Positions 1 to 9,110 of a stretch of 64,000 nt of DNA are shown piece after piece. The translations under genes and the position numbers were made by a program. Every line of letters begins with the position of its first letter. Position 1 is the stretch's first letter. Source of the stretch: Ferrimonas sediminum (GTDB taxonomy: Bacteria; Pseudomonadota; Gammaproteobacteria; Enterobacterales; Shewanellaceae); the NCBI RefSeq assembly GCF_900100175.1, contig NZ_FNEM01000020.1, positions 1 through 64,000 of the forward strand. Direction: 5' to 3'. The notes beneath the pieces are model-generated. The model was not told where the DNA came from. It saw only the letters and a list, made by a program, of their open reading frames with translations, and did no database searches.

Positions 1-124
1 TTTTTTGAAGTCCGAAGACTTCGACTCAATGAATTACTGAATTAACTTGTTATAGTCACTCAGTGCAACATTGATATTTGAGATATCAATCCTGCGCGAG
101 TGCCCACACAGATTGTCTGACTAA

Positions 125-136
125 TTGTTAAAGAAC
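125..136 (-). promoter_or_regulatory. boxA antitermination element of the rrn leader
   Basis: The minus strand reads GTTCTTTAACAA, a near-exact match to the rRNA boxA (TGCTCTTTAACAA). This element loads NusB/S10 and blocks Rho termination of rRNA transcripts. Confidence 0.85.
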
Positions 137-176
137 GTTGCAAAGTGAACCGTGGTTCCCGTTGCTGAGGCTGCGT

Positions 177-204
177 ATCTTACGCTTTCCTCAATCCCCG
201 TCAA
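177..204 (-). promoter_or_regulatory. rrn P2-type promoter
   Basis: On the minus strand, -35 TTGACG (199-204), a 16-bp spacer and -10 TAAGAT (177-182) lie about 115 bp downstream of P1. This is the usual tandem P1-P2 arrangement of rRNA operons. Confidence 0.65.
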
Positions 205-291
205 GCGTTATTTTCAAAGGCTTTTCCGAGTGTCGAATTGTTGCTCAGTGCCTTACTCAGTAAGCCGCTGTGCCCCGTCGACAGGAAGCGC

Positions 292-320
292 ATTATAGGG
301 AGCTTCCAGCGGAACGCAAG
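292..320 (-). promoter_or_regulatory. rrn P1-type promoter
   Basis: On the minus strand, -35 CTTGCG (315-320), a 17-bp spacer and a perfect -10 TATAAT (292-297) are followed by a GC-rich discriminator (GCGC). That discriminator is typical of stringently controlled rRNA promoters. Confidence 0.75.
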
Positions 321-391
321 AGGGTTTTTCGATAAAAAAGACCGTTTGTGATCATTCTGACCTAAAAGGCTCAAAAGCAAACAAGTTCAGG

Positions 392-1174
392 TTAAAGATC
401 AAACCCGTAGCCGCGTAACAGAGGTTTTAACTCCATTCCGGGGGCCGCCCCACTCCACAAATACTGGTTCGGTACCGTCAACGGCGCCTGAGGTCGATCG
501 CTAAGTAAGGTTTGAGCACGCCGGGCAATGGCATCACCGGAATCCACCAGGGCAACGTCTGGCCCCAGTACCGCTGACAACTCTTCTCTTAATAGAGGGA
601 AGTGGGTACATCCGAGCACCACCACATCGGGACGAGCACCCTTCCCCATAAAGGGCTGCAATATAGAGGCCAGCACAGAGGTCGATACCGGCCGCCCGGC
701 CAGCTTATCCTCCGCCAGCCGAACCAGTTCACTGCTGCCCAGACGAAGTACTTCACAATCGGCAGCAAACTGATTCACCAACTCATCGGTATAAGAGCGC
801 GACACGGTTCCCGGCGTTGCCAACAGGCCGATCACCTTGCGGCGGCTGAGCAGGGCCGCTGGCTTAATTGCTGGCACCACACCAATCACCGGTACCGACA
901 ACCTCTGCCGCAATGCCGGCAGGGCCAGGGTACTGGCCGAGTTGCATGCCACCACCACCAATGCTGGCTTCAGGGTGTTGACCGTTTCATGAATCAGCGA
1001 CACGCACCCCGACACCAACACCTGGTCCTCCAGCTCCCCATAGGGGAAGCGAGCATTATCAGCCAGGTAATGGATCGGCCAGGCGGGAAACGCCTGCCTG
1101 ATATGGCTATAGACTGACAAGCCGCCTACACCGGAATCAAACAACAGTATCGAGCTCATGGAAATCAGGGTCAT
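392..1174 (-). CDS. murI: Glutamate racemase
   Basis: Cytoplasmic, cofactor-independent racemase that makes D-glutamate for peptidoglycan. Both catalytic cysteine motifs of the family are present: VVACNSAST in the N-terminal half and VLGCTHFPLL in the C-terminal half. The N-terminal FDSGVGGLS motif and the GVVPAIKPA motif are also clear. At 260 aa the length is normal. The real start may be the second ATG (1159), which gives MSSILLFDSG; neither start has a clear ribosome site. It lies just upstream of an rRNA operon on the same strand and is divergent from trmA. Confidence 0.95.
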   Translation of the reverse strand: MTLISMSSILLFDSGVGGLSVYSHIRQAFPAWPIHYLADNARFPYGELEDQVLVSGCVSLIHETVNTLKPALVVVACNSASTLALPALRQRLSVPVIGVVPAIKPAALLSRRKVIGLLATPGTVSRSYTDELVNQFAADCEVLRLGSSELVRLAEDKLAGRPVSTSVLASILQPFMGKGARPDVVVLGCTHFPLLREELSAVLGPDVALVDSGDAIARRAQTLLSDRPQAPLTVPNQYLWSGAAPGMELKPLLRGYGFDL

Positions 1175-1294
1175 CTATCGCGAAAATGGCAGCTGATGAT
1201 TTTCACACAGAGCCGAGCATTTACCAAGAGGACTAGACTTACGGTGGCGCTTGGTTAGAATTCCCCCTCTTTTACCCAGCTACCGGAGACCCCC

Positions 1295-2395
1295 ATGGAT
1301 CTGAAAGCTCTTGATCCAGCTAATTACGATAAGCAATTGGCACAAAAATGCGAGCGCATGACCACCATGTTTGCGCCCTTTAATGCTCCGGATCTGGAGG
1401 TGTTTGCCTCCGAGCCAACCCACTACCGTATGCGTGCGGAGTTCCGGGTTTGGCACGATGAAGACGACCTGTACTACATCATGTTTGACCAGGCCAAGGG
1501 CGGCAAGGTTCGTACCGATCAGTTCCTGCCCGCCAGCGAGCTCATCAACACCTTTATGCCCAAGCTGATGGCTGCCATCAAACCCTTTCCGGCACTGAGG
1601 TTCAAGTTGTTCCAGGTGGACTTCCTCTCCTCCCTCAGTGGCGAGTTGGTGATCTCCATGCTGTATCACCGCCAGTTGGATGAGGCCTGGGAAACCGGTA
1701 TTGCCGAATTGCGGGAACAATGGCAGCAACAGGGCTATAAGGTCGACATCATTGGCCGGGCCAAGAAACAGAAGATCTGCCTGGAACGGGACTATGTCGA
1801 TGAAACCCTGACGGTTCATGGCACCCCGATGCATTACCGACAGATTGAAAACAGCTTTACCCAGCCTAACGGCCGGGTGGCAGAAAAGATGCTGGAGTGG
1901 GCGGTCGACTGCACTCGAAACAGCAGCGGCGATCTGCTGGAGCTGTACTGCGGCAACGGCAACTTCTCTCTGGCGCTGGCACAAAACTTCGAACGGGTTC
2001 TGGCCACCGAACTGGCCAAGCCATCGGTCGAGTCGGCCCAGCACAATATCGCTACCAACCGCATCGACAATGTCACCATCATTCGCATGTCCGCCGAAGA
2101 CTTTACCGATGCCATGAACGGCGTCCGTGAGTTTCGTCGCCTGAAGGGCATCGATCTGACCGCCTTTAACTGCAACACCATCTTTGTGGATCCACCCCGT
2201 GCCGGTCTGGATAAGGCCACCGAGAAGATGGTCCAGGGTTACGACCGCATCCTCTACATCTCCTGTAACCCGGACACCCTGCTGGATAACCTGGAAACCC
2301 TGGGCCAGACTCATAAGATCACCCGGTTAGCGCTGTTCGACCAGTTCCCCTACACCCACCATATGGAAGCGGGTGTGCTGCTGGAGCGTAAGTAA
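1295..2395 (+). CDS. trmA: tRNA (uracil-5-)-methyltransferase TrmA
   Basis: SAM-dependent enzyme that makes m5U54 (ribothymidine) in the T-loop of tRNAs. At 366 aa it has the length of E. coli TrmA. It has the SAM-binding motif [14 protein letters not shown] in the middle, the conserved [10 protein letters not shown] segment and the catalytic cysteine in [13 protein letters not shown] near the end. The RumA iron-sulfur N-terminal extension is absent, which argues for TrmA. A strong bidirectional terminator follows. Confidence 0.96.
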   Translation: MDLKALDPANYDKQLAQKCERMTTMFAPFNAPDLEVFASEPTHYRMRAEFRVWHDEDDLYYIMFDQAKGGKVRTDQFLPASELINTFMPKLMAAIKPFPALRFKLFQVDFLSSLSGELVISMLYHRQLDEAWETGIAELREQWQQQGYKVDIIGRAKKQKICLERDYVDETLTVHGTPMHYRQIENSFTQPNGRVAEKMLEWAVDCTRNSSGDLLELYCGNGNFSLALAQNFERVLATELAKPSVESAQHNIATNRIDNVTIIRMSAEDFTDAMNGVREFRRLKGIDLTAFNCNTIFVDPPRAGLDKATEKMVQGYDRILYISCNPDTLLDNLETLGQTHKITRLALFDQFPYTHHMEAGVLLERK

Positions 2396-2412
2396 GCCCT
2401 GACCGCCCCAAC

Positions 2413-2443
2413 AAAAAGCGCAGCCAAGAGGCTGCGCTTTTTT
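2413..2443. terminator. Bidirectional rho-independent terminator
   Basis: A GCGCAGCC/GGCTGCGC stem is flanked by A5 on the left and T6 on the right. It can end trmA on the plus strand and the broken lipoprotein gene on the minus strand. Confidence 0.85.
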
Positions 2444-2466
2444 GTCACCGGTACCTTGGCACTAGG

Positions 2467-3183
2467 CTAACGGCAGGTTTCGACAAAGCCAAAATTGACC
2501 TCATCGCTGTGTATGATGCCCAGGCAAACATCCTCAACCCGGTAGTAATACAGAAAACCACTTTGATCGCCGAACGCCAACCGTCCCGTTAACGAGGTTG
2601 ACAGGTCCAGTGTGCCCCATTGAGTACAGGTGCTCTGATGGCAGACGATCACTGCACCATTGGCGTCAATCTCCACGCAGCCGTCAGAGGTACAGCTGCT
2701 CAGTGGTGCAGTGAACTCTGCAAGCTGAGCATCGGACGGAGCCATTCTGGCATCCCAGGCCGCAATTCCCATCATGGTTTCCGGCGAACCGGTCACGGCA
2801 TCGGAGCCACAATAGCGGTCGGCAAACGCGGATACCTGTAACTCACTGTCTGTTTGACGCACCTGAGCCCGCCGTGACGTCTGCCCCTCGTTCACCGGCA
2901 ACAGCTGATTCGAGGCCGACAGCGTCAGACCCGGTGTTAGAAAAGAGGGAGAAAACACACCGAGAAGCAGCTGGCCGCTGTCGGTCTTTAGGGCATACCC
3001 CGGCCGGGTAAAACTGGACCCGGGGAAGCACGCCTGGCGACCAAACCCCGCCACCGACACCGTTCCCGTCCAAAGCGTTTCGGCGTTGAACGCTTATTCG
3101 GCCACCGCCGAGTCTGTGCAGCCACAGACCGCGGCACTCAGCCCAACAGACACCGCTACAGCCTGAAGTTGTTTCAAAATCAC
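2467..3183 (-). pseudogene. Secreted lipoprotein gene interrupted by an in-frame TAA
   Basis: From a GTG at 3183, with a GGAAGG ribosome site just upstream, the frame encodes a lipoprotein signal peptide ending in VCGC (lipobox, cysteine about residue 23). It then meets TAA at 3094-3096 after about 29 codons. Directly beyond that stop the same frame stays open for about 208 codons, to 2467. This distal part is Cys-rich, which suits a disulfide-bonded secreted domain, and has no convincing ribosome site of its own; the first GTG after the stop is at 3060. The simplest reading is one nonsense mutation in a formerly intact lipoprotein of about 238 aa. I do not recognise the domain. Readthrough or a sequencing error are the alternatives. 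Confidence 0.6.
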
Positions 3184-3269
3184 AAGACCTTCCTTTTCAT
3201 TGCGCCAGTGATTATAACTCGATTACCGACTCAATCCAGCCTATCACAAAAGGAAGTCAAGCTATTGAT

Positions 3270-3911
3270 TTATGGTTGATTAACCTGTGGTTCCAGGTCT
3301 TTTTCTCGGCCACTTCGCTGCAGAGACTCCGAGCCTTTGGCGATCATTTTCAGTTGGATGATCAGCCTCTCGGCCAGGGCCTGCCGCTCCTTTTTATTCA
3401 GATCCAACGCTTCGGCCCCACTGGCAAACACCAGCGTCACCAGTGCTTCGGCCTGGGCATAGGCCAGATCCGGCCGGCGGCCGGCTTTAGCCTGAAGGTA
3501 GTGATTCAACTCATCGATGAAATGACGAATCTCCCGGTTAACCGCGCCACGAAACGCCGCCGAGGTACCGGAGCGCTCCCGCAACAGCAAGCGGAACACA
3601 TTGGGGTTGCTGTCGATGAACTCCATAAAGGTCTCGATGGAGGCGCGAATCACGCTGCCCCCCTCTTCTGCCCGCTGCCGACCTTTACGCATCAGTTGCC
3701 GCAGTGTCAGGCCCCCTTCGTCCACCATGGTCAGACCCAGCTCTTCCATATCCTTGAAGTGACGATAGAACGAGGTTGGAGCAATGCCAGCTTCCCGGGC
3801 CACTTCCCTCAGGCTCAAGTTGGAGATGCTGCGCTCAGCGCTCAGCTGATTGAATGCCGCGTCCAACAATGCGCGCCGGGTGCGCTCTTTTTGCTGTGCT
3901 CGAATCCCCAT
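3270..3911 (-). CDS. fabR: TetR-family repressor of unsaturated fatty acid synthesis FabR
   Basis: DNA-binding repressor that senses the unsaturated acyl-CoA/ACP pool and controls unsaturated fatty acid genes. The N-terminal helix-turn-helix reads [19 protein letters not shown], almost the same as E. coli FabR, and is followed by the conserved [14 protein letters not shown] segment. I chose the ATG at 3911 ([10 protein letters not shown]) because it matches the start of E. coli FabR and has AAGGG upstream. A longer frame opens at 3971. It is divergent from the desaturase gene, with a matching palindrome between them, so it probably represses that gene. Confidence 0.93.
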   Translation of the reverse strand: MGIRAQQKERTRRALLDAAFNQLSAERSISNLSLREVAREAGIAPTSFYRHFKDMEELGLTMVDEGGLTLRQLMRKGRQRAEEGGSVIRASIETFMEFIDSNPNVFRLLLRERSGTSAAFRGAVNREIRHFIDELNHYLQAKAGRRPDLAYAQAEALVTLVFASGAEALDLNKKERQALAERLIIQLKMIAKGSESLQRSGREKDLEPQVNQP

Positions 3912-4023
3912 TGATTTACTACCCTTAATGAACAAGTCGACCATTCTAACTTGAATGTCGGCAAAGCTCACCTGCGACCTATATCAATTGTCACTTGAGT
4001 TCTTCGACAAAGATCACCAAAAT

Positions 4024-4041
4024 AGCGCACAGATGTAAGCT
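4024..4041 (+). promoter_or_regulatory. Probable FabR operator
   Basis: The 18-bp imperfect palindrome AGCGCACAGATGTAAGCT (AGC..ACA..TGT..GCT) sits 15 bp before the desaturase start codon and between it and the divergent fabR gene. From memory it resembles the FabR sites upstream of fabA and fabB. The assignment is inference from sequence and position. Confidence 0.6.
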
Positions 4042-4056
4042 GAATGAGTATCACGG

Positions 4057-5178
4057 ATGAATCCTAAACCGCCACTGATCATACTGAATGCCCTTATCTT
4101 CGGGCTCACCGCTCTGGCCGCACTGACCCTCGCTCCCCTGCATGGGTACCTCGTGGGCTATCAAACTGAAACCTTGGTGCTGGCCGTGCTGCTGTGGGCC
4201 TGGAACGGCCTATCGATCACCGCCGGCTATCACCGCCTCTGGTCCCACAAGGCTTATGCGGCCCACCCCACGGTACAGTGGTTCCTGGCCATTGGCGGTG
4301 CCATGGCATTGCAAAACAGCATCCTGCATTGGGCGTCGGATCATCGTCGCCACCATAAGCATGTGGACCACGACAGCAAAGATCCCTACAGCGCCAGCCG
4401 CGGCTTCTGGTACAGCCACATCGGCTGGATGCTGCGTAACTATCAGGGCGAGCCGGATTACAGCAACGCCCGGGATCTGCAGAAAAACACCATCGTGATG
4501 TTCCAGCACAAGCACTATGCCATCCTGGTGCTGGCCACCAATATCGCCCTGCCTCTGCTGGCCGGTGTGCTGATTGGTGACCTCTGGGGCACCTTGCTGA
4601 TGGCTGGCGTGGTACGACTGGTGGCGATGCATCACGGAACCTTCTTCATCAACTCGCTGGCCCACATCTGGGGCAGCCAGCCCTACAGCGACAAGCAGTC
4701 CAGCCGCGACAACGGTGTCATCGCCCTGCTGACCTTCGGCGAGGGCTACCACAACTTCCACCATACCTTTGAGTATGACTGGCGCAATGGCATTCGCTGG
4801 TTCCACTTCGACCCCACCAAGTGGCTCATTGGCGCCCTGGCTAAACTGAAACTGGCGTCCAACCTGAGGGAGGTGCCGGCAGAACGCATCGAAACCGCCA
4901 AGCTGCAGATGCAACTTAAGCAGAGTAAGGCGATGTTGCTGGATCGGGGGCTACCGGAGGAATGGCTCAACAAACTGGAGTACCAATACCAGAGCGTACT
5001 GGAGCGGATGAAGCTTTACTATCAAATCAAGCAGCAGACTCTGAAGGAGAAGCGACAACATCTGGACAGCAGTGCCAAGGCGCAGCTAAAAGAGATGAAA
5101 CTGTGCCTGCAGGAGCAGCAGCAACAATGGCTGAAACTGAGGCAACAGCTGGCAACGACCACACTGGCCAAACTCTGA
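4057..5178 (+). CDS. Acyl-CoA delta-9 fatty acid desaturase, membrane type
   Basis: Membrane di-iron desaturase that introduces a cis double bond into saturated acyl chains. All three histidine boxes are present: HRLWSH (residues 59-64), HRRHH (96-100) and HNFHH (232-236), with hydrophobic segments before and between them. Beyond about residue 260 there is a charged, Gln/Lys/Leu-rich tail of about 110 residues that is likely coiled coil and is not needed for the core fold. It is divergent from fabR and probably under its control. Confidence 0.92.
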   Translation: MNPKPPLIILNALIFGLTALAALTLAPLHGYLVGYQTETLVLAVLLWAWNGLSITAGYHRLWSHKAYAAHPTVQWFLAIGGAMALQNSILHWASDHRRHHKHVDHDSKDPYSASRGFWYSHIGWMLRNYQGEPDYSNARDLQKNTIVMFQHKHYAILVLATNIALPLLAGVLIGDLWGTLLMAGVVRLVAMHHGTFFINSLAHIWGSQPYSDKQSSRDNGVIALLTFGEGYHNFHHTFEYDWRNGIRWFHFDPTKWLIGALAKLKLASNLREVPAERIETAKLQMQLKQSKAMLLDRGLPEEWLNKLEYQYQSVLERMKLYYQIKQQTLKEKRQHLDSSAKAQLKEMKLCLQEQQQQWLKLRQQLATTTLAKL

Positions 5179-5319
5179 TCAGGCCATTACGCTGCCACAG
5201 TGGCAACCGCAGGGCCGGTGTTTCCAACATCGCGGACAGCGGCGCTTCTATCAGGATTAGAGGCAGGGGCCAACACCGCTTCTGATCCCAGGCAAACCGT
5301 CATTAACCGCAGCCACAAA

Positions 5320-5352
5320 CACACAGGGCCAGCCTTTGGCTGACCCTGTGTG
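5320..5352. terminator. Long hairpin between convergent genes
   Basis: A near-perfect inverted repeat (ACACAGGG-CAGCC / GGCTG-CCCTGTGT) with a TTT loop lies between the ends of the desaturase and the minus-strand lipoprotein gene. It has no T run, so it may be a weak or Rho-assisted terminator or an mRNA-stabilising hairpin. The rest of 5179-5367 shows nothing else. Confidence 0.5.
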
Positions 5353-5367
5353 ACGGGGTAACCTCGC

Positions 5368-6669
5368 CTACTGGCTAAAGCTGACGTCCATCCACACCAA
5401 GCGGTGAGACGAACTGGCCTGGGGGTCATTCACCATCTGGCCCTGGCCATTGTTTCGATAGAACAGCGCCTCCCCATCGTCACCAAGCTGGGCCCAGACA
5501 ATGCCCTGATCCACGAACTTAAGCTGCTGTTCCAGCATGATGTAATCGTTACGCAGTGCATTCAGGCCGGTAATGATGCCGGGCATACTGTGGGTACTGG
5601 CCGTGGTCTGGGCATAATCTACCCCGGCGGCGCTGGTCGGTGCTTCCCAGTTAACCCCGGTAAAGCGGTGCAGGGTGCTGGAGTTGACCAGGGTCCGCAT
5701 GGCGGCGGAATCGGCGCGATAGCTGGGAGCGCCATCGGCGCCCAGTGCCCAGGCACCTTCATGATCGTTGTAGAAGTTGCCCATCAGCACAAAGGGACGG
5801 CTACTGTCGTAGCCACCGGTGACGCGACGGCTGTTGTCATCGTCATTAACGATGTAGCTGTTGTAGTCCTGACTGATGTAATCGGCCACGAACTCCACCT
5901 GGGCGCGGTTGCGCATATAAGCCCGGTTGGAGGCATCCACCTCGGCTGGCTCACCCAGGTAGGTCGCCAACAGCTGTACTATGCGACCGTCTGGCAGCTT
6001 CATGGGAATGTCGACAAAGTTGGTGTCCATCAATGGCAGGCTGTTCCAGGTTTCGGAGGCAAACCAATCATTGCCGCTGCCATCCTGGGGCTTCTGCTGA
6101 CCATCGGCGGTAGGCACTCTCTTCCACTCCAGCTGTCGGTAGGTGCGGACGTTGTTTTCATCCAGGGCATAACGAGACAGCAGCGCAAAGCTCTTTTCAC
6201 CGGCATAATGGCCATAGCCTTTGGCATCGAAAGGCAGGGTGCCCGGCGCCGAACCGTCTTTATTCAGGTCATCGAGAACCGGGATGCCCGAGTTACTGTT
6301 GGCCAGGTACAGATAGGGGTAGCTGACCGCGTCCAGATCCGGATCCTGCGCCTGATTCAGATATTCACTGACAAACAGCTCCAGTGCCCGCTTGCGGTAC
6401 TCTTCACCGCCCAGCCCATCGGCACCCGAGAATCCGGTCACCAGCAGCACATCCGGCCTGGCACGCTGAATCACCTCGGCCACATTTTGCAGGCGCGGCT
6501 CATTGCCGCTGCCGGTTTCGCTCAGAGCCTGGTTGTAATCGGAAAACTCCATGTCGGCATGGTAGGTGGCAAAGCGTATGGTGTCGCTGAAATCCGAAGT
6601 GCTGCTGGAATCACTGCAGGCACTGAGCCACAGTGCCGTGGTCACCGCTAACATGGGTTTCAAATTCAT
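5368..6669 (-). CDS. Lipoprotein with a degenerate endonuclease/exonuclease/phosphatase fold
   Basis: The protein starts MNLKPMLAV and has a lipoprotein signal ending in LSAC (Cys18), so it is probably membrane-anchored in the periplasm; 433 aa. The overall pattern follows secreted endonuclease/exonuclease/phosphatase-family proteins: RPDVLL, SGIPVL.DLN.DG, LLSRYALD, FVADYI and a late FVLMGNFYNDHEG. The residues that normally carry catalysis look replaced. The usual LNEFD is VTGFS, the usual GDFN is GNFY, the usual SDH near the C-terminus is SSHRLVW, and two expected histidines are missing. A binding or structural role is more likely than catalysis. I chose the ATG at 6669 for its signal peptide. 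Confidence 0.7.
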   Translation of the reverse strand: MNLKPMLAVTTALWLSACSDSSSTSDFSDTIRFATYHADMEFSDYNQALSETGSGNEPRLQNVAEVIQRARPDVLLVTGFSGADGLGGEEYRKRALELFVSEYLNQAQDPDLDAVSYPYLYLANSNSGIPVLDDLNKDGSAPGTLPFDAKGYGHYAGEKSFALLSRYALDENNVRTYRQLEWKRVPTADGQQKPQDGSGNDWFASETWNSLPLMDTNFVDIPMKLPDGRIVQLLATYLGEPAEVDASNRAYMRNRAQVEFVADYISQDYNSYIVNDDDNSRRVTGGYDSSRPFVLMGNFYNDHEGAWALGADGAPSYRADSAAMRTLVNSSTLHRFTGVNWEAPTSAAGVDYAQTTASTHSMPGIITGLNALRNDYIMLEQQLKFVDQGIVWAQLGDDGEALFYRNNGQGQMVNDPQASSSHRLVWMDVSFSQ

Positions 6670-6943
6670 CGGGACTCTCTTGGATGGACTAACTAAACAG
6701 GCGCTCAAATTACGACCAAAGGTGAACTAAATCAAGGACATAAATGCTGCGCGATTGTGATGGGATTGTTTACCGGAAGCCGAATTTCCTTTGAAATCCA
6801 GCACCTAAGCAATTTGAGTCGTGATTATAAAGCAATGACAACCTAATTTAATCGTGGGAATCTGAACCAACATAGATTCCCTTGGCCTTCGCATGGGGTA
6901 TCATCTGTCTCATTTCCACCGAAACCGAAACAGGCAAACGACG

Positions 6944-7984
6944 ATGACCACACCCATCAAACTGACGGAATACAGCCACGGAGCGGGATGCGGATGCAAG
7001 ATCTCCCCCAAGGTACTGGATACCTTGCTGGCCAGTCAGCTTACGCCCTTTGATGACTCGCGCCTGGTGGTCGGCAACGCCAGCCGCGATGATGCTGCCG
7101 TCTACGATCTGGATGGTACCACCGGCATTATCAGCACCACCGACTTCTTTATGCCCATCGTCGATGATCCCTTCACCTTTGGCCGCATTGCGGCCACCAA
7201 TGCCATCAGTGATATCTACGCCATGGGCGGCCGTCCCATCATGGCCATCGCTATTTTCGGCTGGCCAGTCAACCTGCTGCCAGCAGAAGTGGGGCAACAG
7301 GTGATCGAAGGCGGCCGCGCCGCCTGTCGCGACGCCGGCATCATGCTGGCCGGAGGGCACTCCATCGATGCCCCGGAGCCAATTTTTGGCCTGGCAGTCA
7401 CCGGCCAGGTGCCCCTGCCCCAGCTTAAGCGTAACGATACTGCCACCGCCGGCAGCACCCTGTATCTGACCAAACCTCTGGGAGTCGGCATTCTGACCAC
7501 CGCCCAGAAACAGAAGAAACTGGCGCAAGAACACGACGGCATCGCCGTGGAAGCGATGTGCCAGTTGAATACCATCGGCGCCGATCTGGCACAGATCGAC
7601 GGCGTCAGCGCCATGACCGACGTCACCGGGTTCGGCTTGGCCGGTCACCTGATTGAACTCTGCGAAGGCGCCAACCTGCGTGCCCGGGTCTCTCTGTCCA
7701 AATTGCCGCTGCTGGATCAGGTCGATCACTATCTGGCCCAAGGCTGCATTCCTGGCGGGGCCGGCCGTAACTTCGACAGCTACGGCCACAAGCTGCCTCC
7801 CCTGGATGAGCGCAGCCGAACCCTGATGTGCGACCCTCAAACCTCAGGCGGGCTGCTGATCGCGGTGGAGCCTCATGCCATTGCCCAGGTGGAAGCCCTG
7901 CTGGCATCCGCTAAGCTGCCACTGCACCCCATCGGCACCCTGACCGCCCCCCTGGGTGAAGGCCGCATTGAGGTAACCGAATAA
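6944..7984 (+). CDS. selD: Selenide, water dikinase (selenophosphate synthetase)
   Basis: Makes selenophosphate from selenide and ATP for selenocysteine and for selenouridine in tRNA. The catalytic segment SHGAGCGCK (Cys16, Lys19) uses cysteine rather than selenocysteine. It is followed by the conserved [24 protein letters not shown] and [13 protein letters not shown] motifs, and by DPQTSGG near the end. I chose [10 protein letters not shown] at 6944 by comparison with E. coli SelD; an upstream ATG at 6893 is in frame but lacks homology. Its stop overlaps the selU start by one base, so the two are translated together. Confidence 0.95.
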   Translation: MTTPIKLTEYSHGAGCGCKISPKVLDTLLASQLTPFDDSRLVVGNASRDDAAVYDLDGTTGIISTTDFFMPIVDDPFTFGRIAATNAISDIYAMGGRPIMAIAIFGWPVNLLPAEVGQQVIEGGRAACRDAGIMLAGGHSIDAPEPIFGLAVTGQVPLPQLKRNDTATAGSTLYLTKPLGVGILTTAQKQKKLAQEHDGIAVEAMCQLNTIGADLAQIDGVSAMTDVTGFGLAGHLIELCEGANLRARVSLSKLPLLDQVDHYLAQGCIPGGAGRNFDSYGHKLPPLDERSRTLMCDPQTSGGLLIAVEPHAIAQVEALLASAKLPLHPIGTLTAPLGEGRIEVTE

Positions 7985-9081
7985 TGGCGACTGTCAGTGC
8001 CGACCACTATCGAGACATCCTGCTCTCCGACCGTCCTCTGATCGATCTGCGGTCGCCGGTAGAGTTTGCCAAAGGCGCCTTTCCCAACAGCATCAACCTG
8101 CCGCTGATGACCGACCAGGAGCGCGCCGCCGTGGGAACCTGTTATAAGAAACAGGGACAGATGGCGGCGATAGAGCTGGGCCACAAACTGGTTCAGGGCA
8201 AGGTCAAGGCACAGCGGCAGCAAGCCTGGAGCGAGTTCCTTGAGCGTCACCCGGATGCCTACCTGTACTGCTTCCGAGGCGGCCTCAGGAGCCAGCTCAG
8301 CCAGGAGTGGATCGCCGAAACCGGTCATCAGCGCCCCTACATTGAGGGCGGCTACAAGGCGATGCGCAGCTTTCTGATGGCACAGACCGACACCATCACC
8401 GAGCAGGCACCGATGTGGATCATCGGCGGCATGACCGGCTGTGGTAAGACCGACTTTCTCAAGTGCCGTCAGGACATGGTGGATCTGGAGGGGCTGGCCA
8501 ATCACCGGGGCTCCAGCTTTGGCCGCCAAATCACCGAACAGCCGGTTCAGATTGACTTTGAAAACGCCCTCGCCGTGGCACTGATGAAGCATCAGCAACA
8601 GCATCAGCAGCTGGTGCTGGAGGATGAGAGCCGCCTTATCGGCCGGGTGTCATTGCCGCTGGAGATGCATGAGCGGATGCAGGCAGCGCCGCTGGTGTTG
8701 CTGGAGGTATCGCAACACGACCGCATCGAGCGGATCCTAAAGGACTACGTCACCGACATGGCCAGCGCCTTCATCGGCCGGGACGGCGAGGAGCTGGGTT
8801 ATACCAACTTCCAGGGCCACCTGCTGGGCGCGCTGGATCGAATTCAGAAGCGCCTCGGCGATCAGAAGTACCGCCAACTCCGAGGGATCATGGAGCACGC
8901 GCTGCAGCGTCAGCCCAGCGGCGACCTGGACGGGCACCGGCAGTGGATCGACACCCTGCTGCAGGAGTACTACGACCCCATGTACCGTCATCAACTGGAA
9001 AAGCGGCGTCAACGGGTGGTGTTTCAGGGCAACCATCAGGATGTCCATCAATGGCTGGATCACAAGGCCGGAACTCAATAA
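7984..9081 (+). CDS. selU: tRNA 2-selenouridine synthase
   Basis: Converts 2-thiouridine to 2-selenouridine at the wobble position of some tRNAs, by way of a geranylated intermediate, using selenophosphate made by the adjacent selD. The N-terminal rhodanese domain has the active cysteine in YCFRGGLRSQ. The C-terminal P-loop domain has GGMTGCGKT at about residue 145. At 365 aa it matches the E. coli enzyme (YbbB/MnmH). It overlaps selD in TAATG. A terminator follows its stop directly. Confidence 0.94.
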   Translation: MATVSADHYRDILLSDRPLIDLRSPVEFAKGAFPNSINLPLMTDQERAAVGTCYKKQGQMAAIELGHKLVQGKVKAQRQQAWSEFLERHPDAYLYCFRGGLRSQLSQEWIAETGHQRPYIEGGYKAMRSFLMAQTDTITEQAPMWIIGGMTGCGKTDFLKCRQDMVDLEGLANHRGSSFGRQITEQPVQIDFENALAVALMKHQQQHQQLVLEDESRLIGRVSLPLEMHERMQAAPLVLLEVSQHDRIERILKDYVTDMASAFIGRDGEELGYTNFQGHLLGALDRIQKRLGDQKYRQLRGIMEHALQRQPSGDLDGHRQWIDTLLQEYYDPMYRHQLEKRRQRVVFQGNHQDVHQWLDHKAGTQ

Positions 9082-9082
9082 T

Positions 9083-9110
9083 AAAAAACGGCCTCAGGGG
9101 CCGTTTTTTT
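9083..9110. terminator. Bidirectional rho-independent terminator between selU and cysQ
   Basis: An ACGGCC/GGCCGT stem is flanked by A6 and T7. The T run contains the last bases of the minus-strand cysQ stop codon, so one compact hairpin serves both convergent genes. Confidence 0.85.

Larger units (their letters stand above)
1..390 (-). promoter_or_regulatory. rRNA operon promoter and leader region (16S gene lies outside the window)
   Basis: Read on the minus strand, this stretch looks like the upstream region of a 16S rRNA gene. It has tandem promoters, a boxA antiterminator and the conserved leader text CAGACAATCTGTGTGGGC just after boxA, as in enterobacterial rrn leaders. An 8-bp stem hairpin lies at 70-90 and a GAAGTC-TTCG-GACTTC hairpin at 7-22. 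The leader runs off the left edge, so the 16S gene should begin within a few tens of bases outside the window. murI lies directly upstream of the promoters, as it does beside rrnB in E. coli. No protein gene was seen here. Confidence 0.88.

Noticed and set aside
6944-7000. Selenocysteine codon in selD
   Set aside because: The active-site position is encoded by TGC (GAGCGCK); no in-frame TGA is present.
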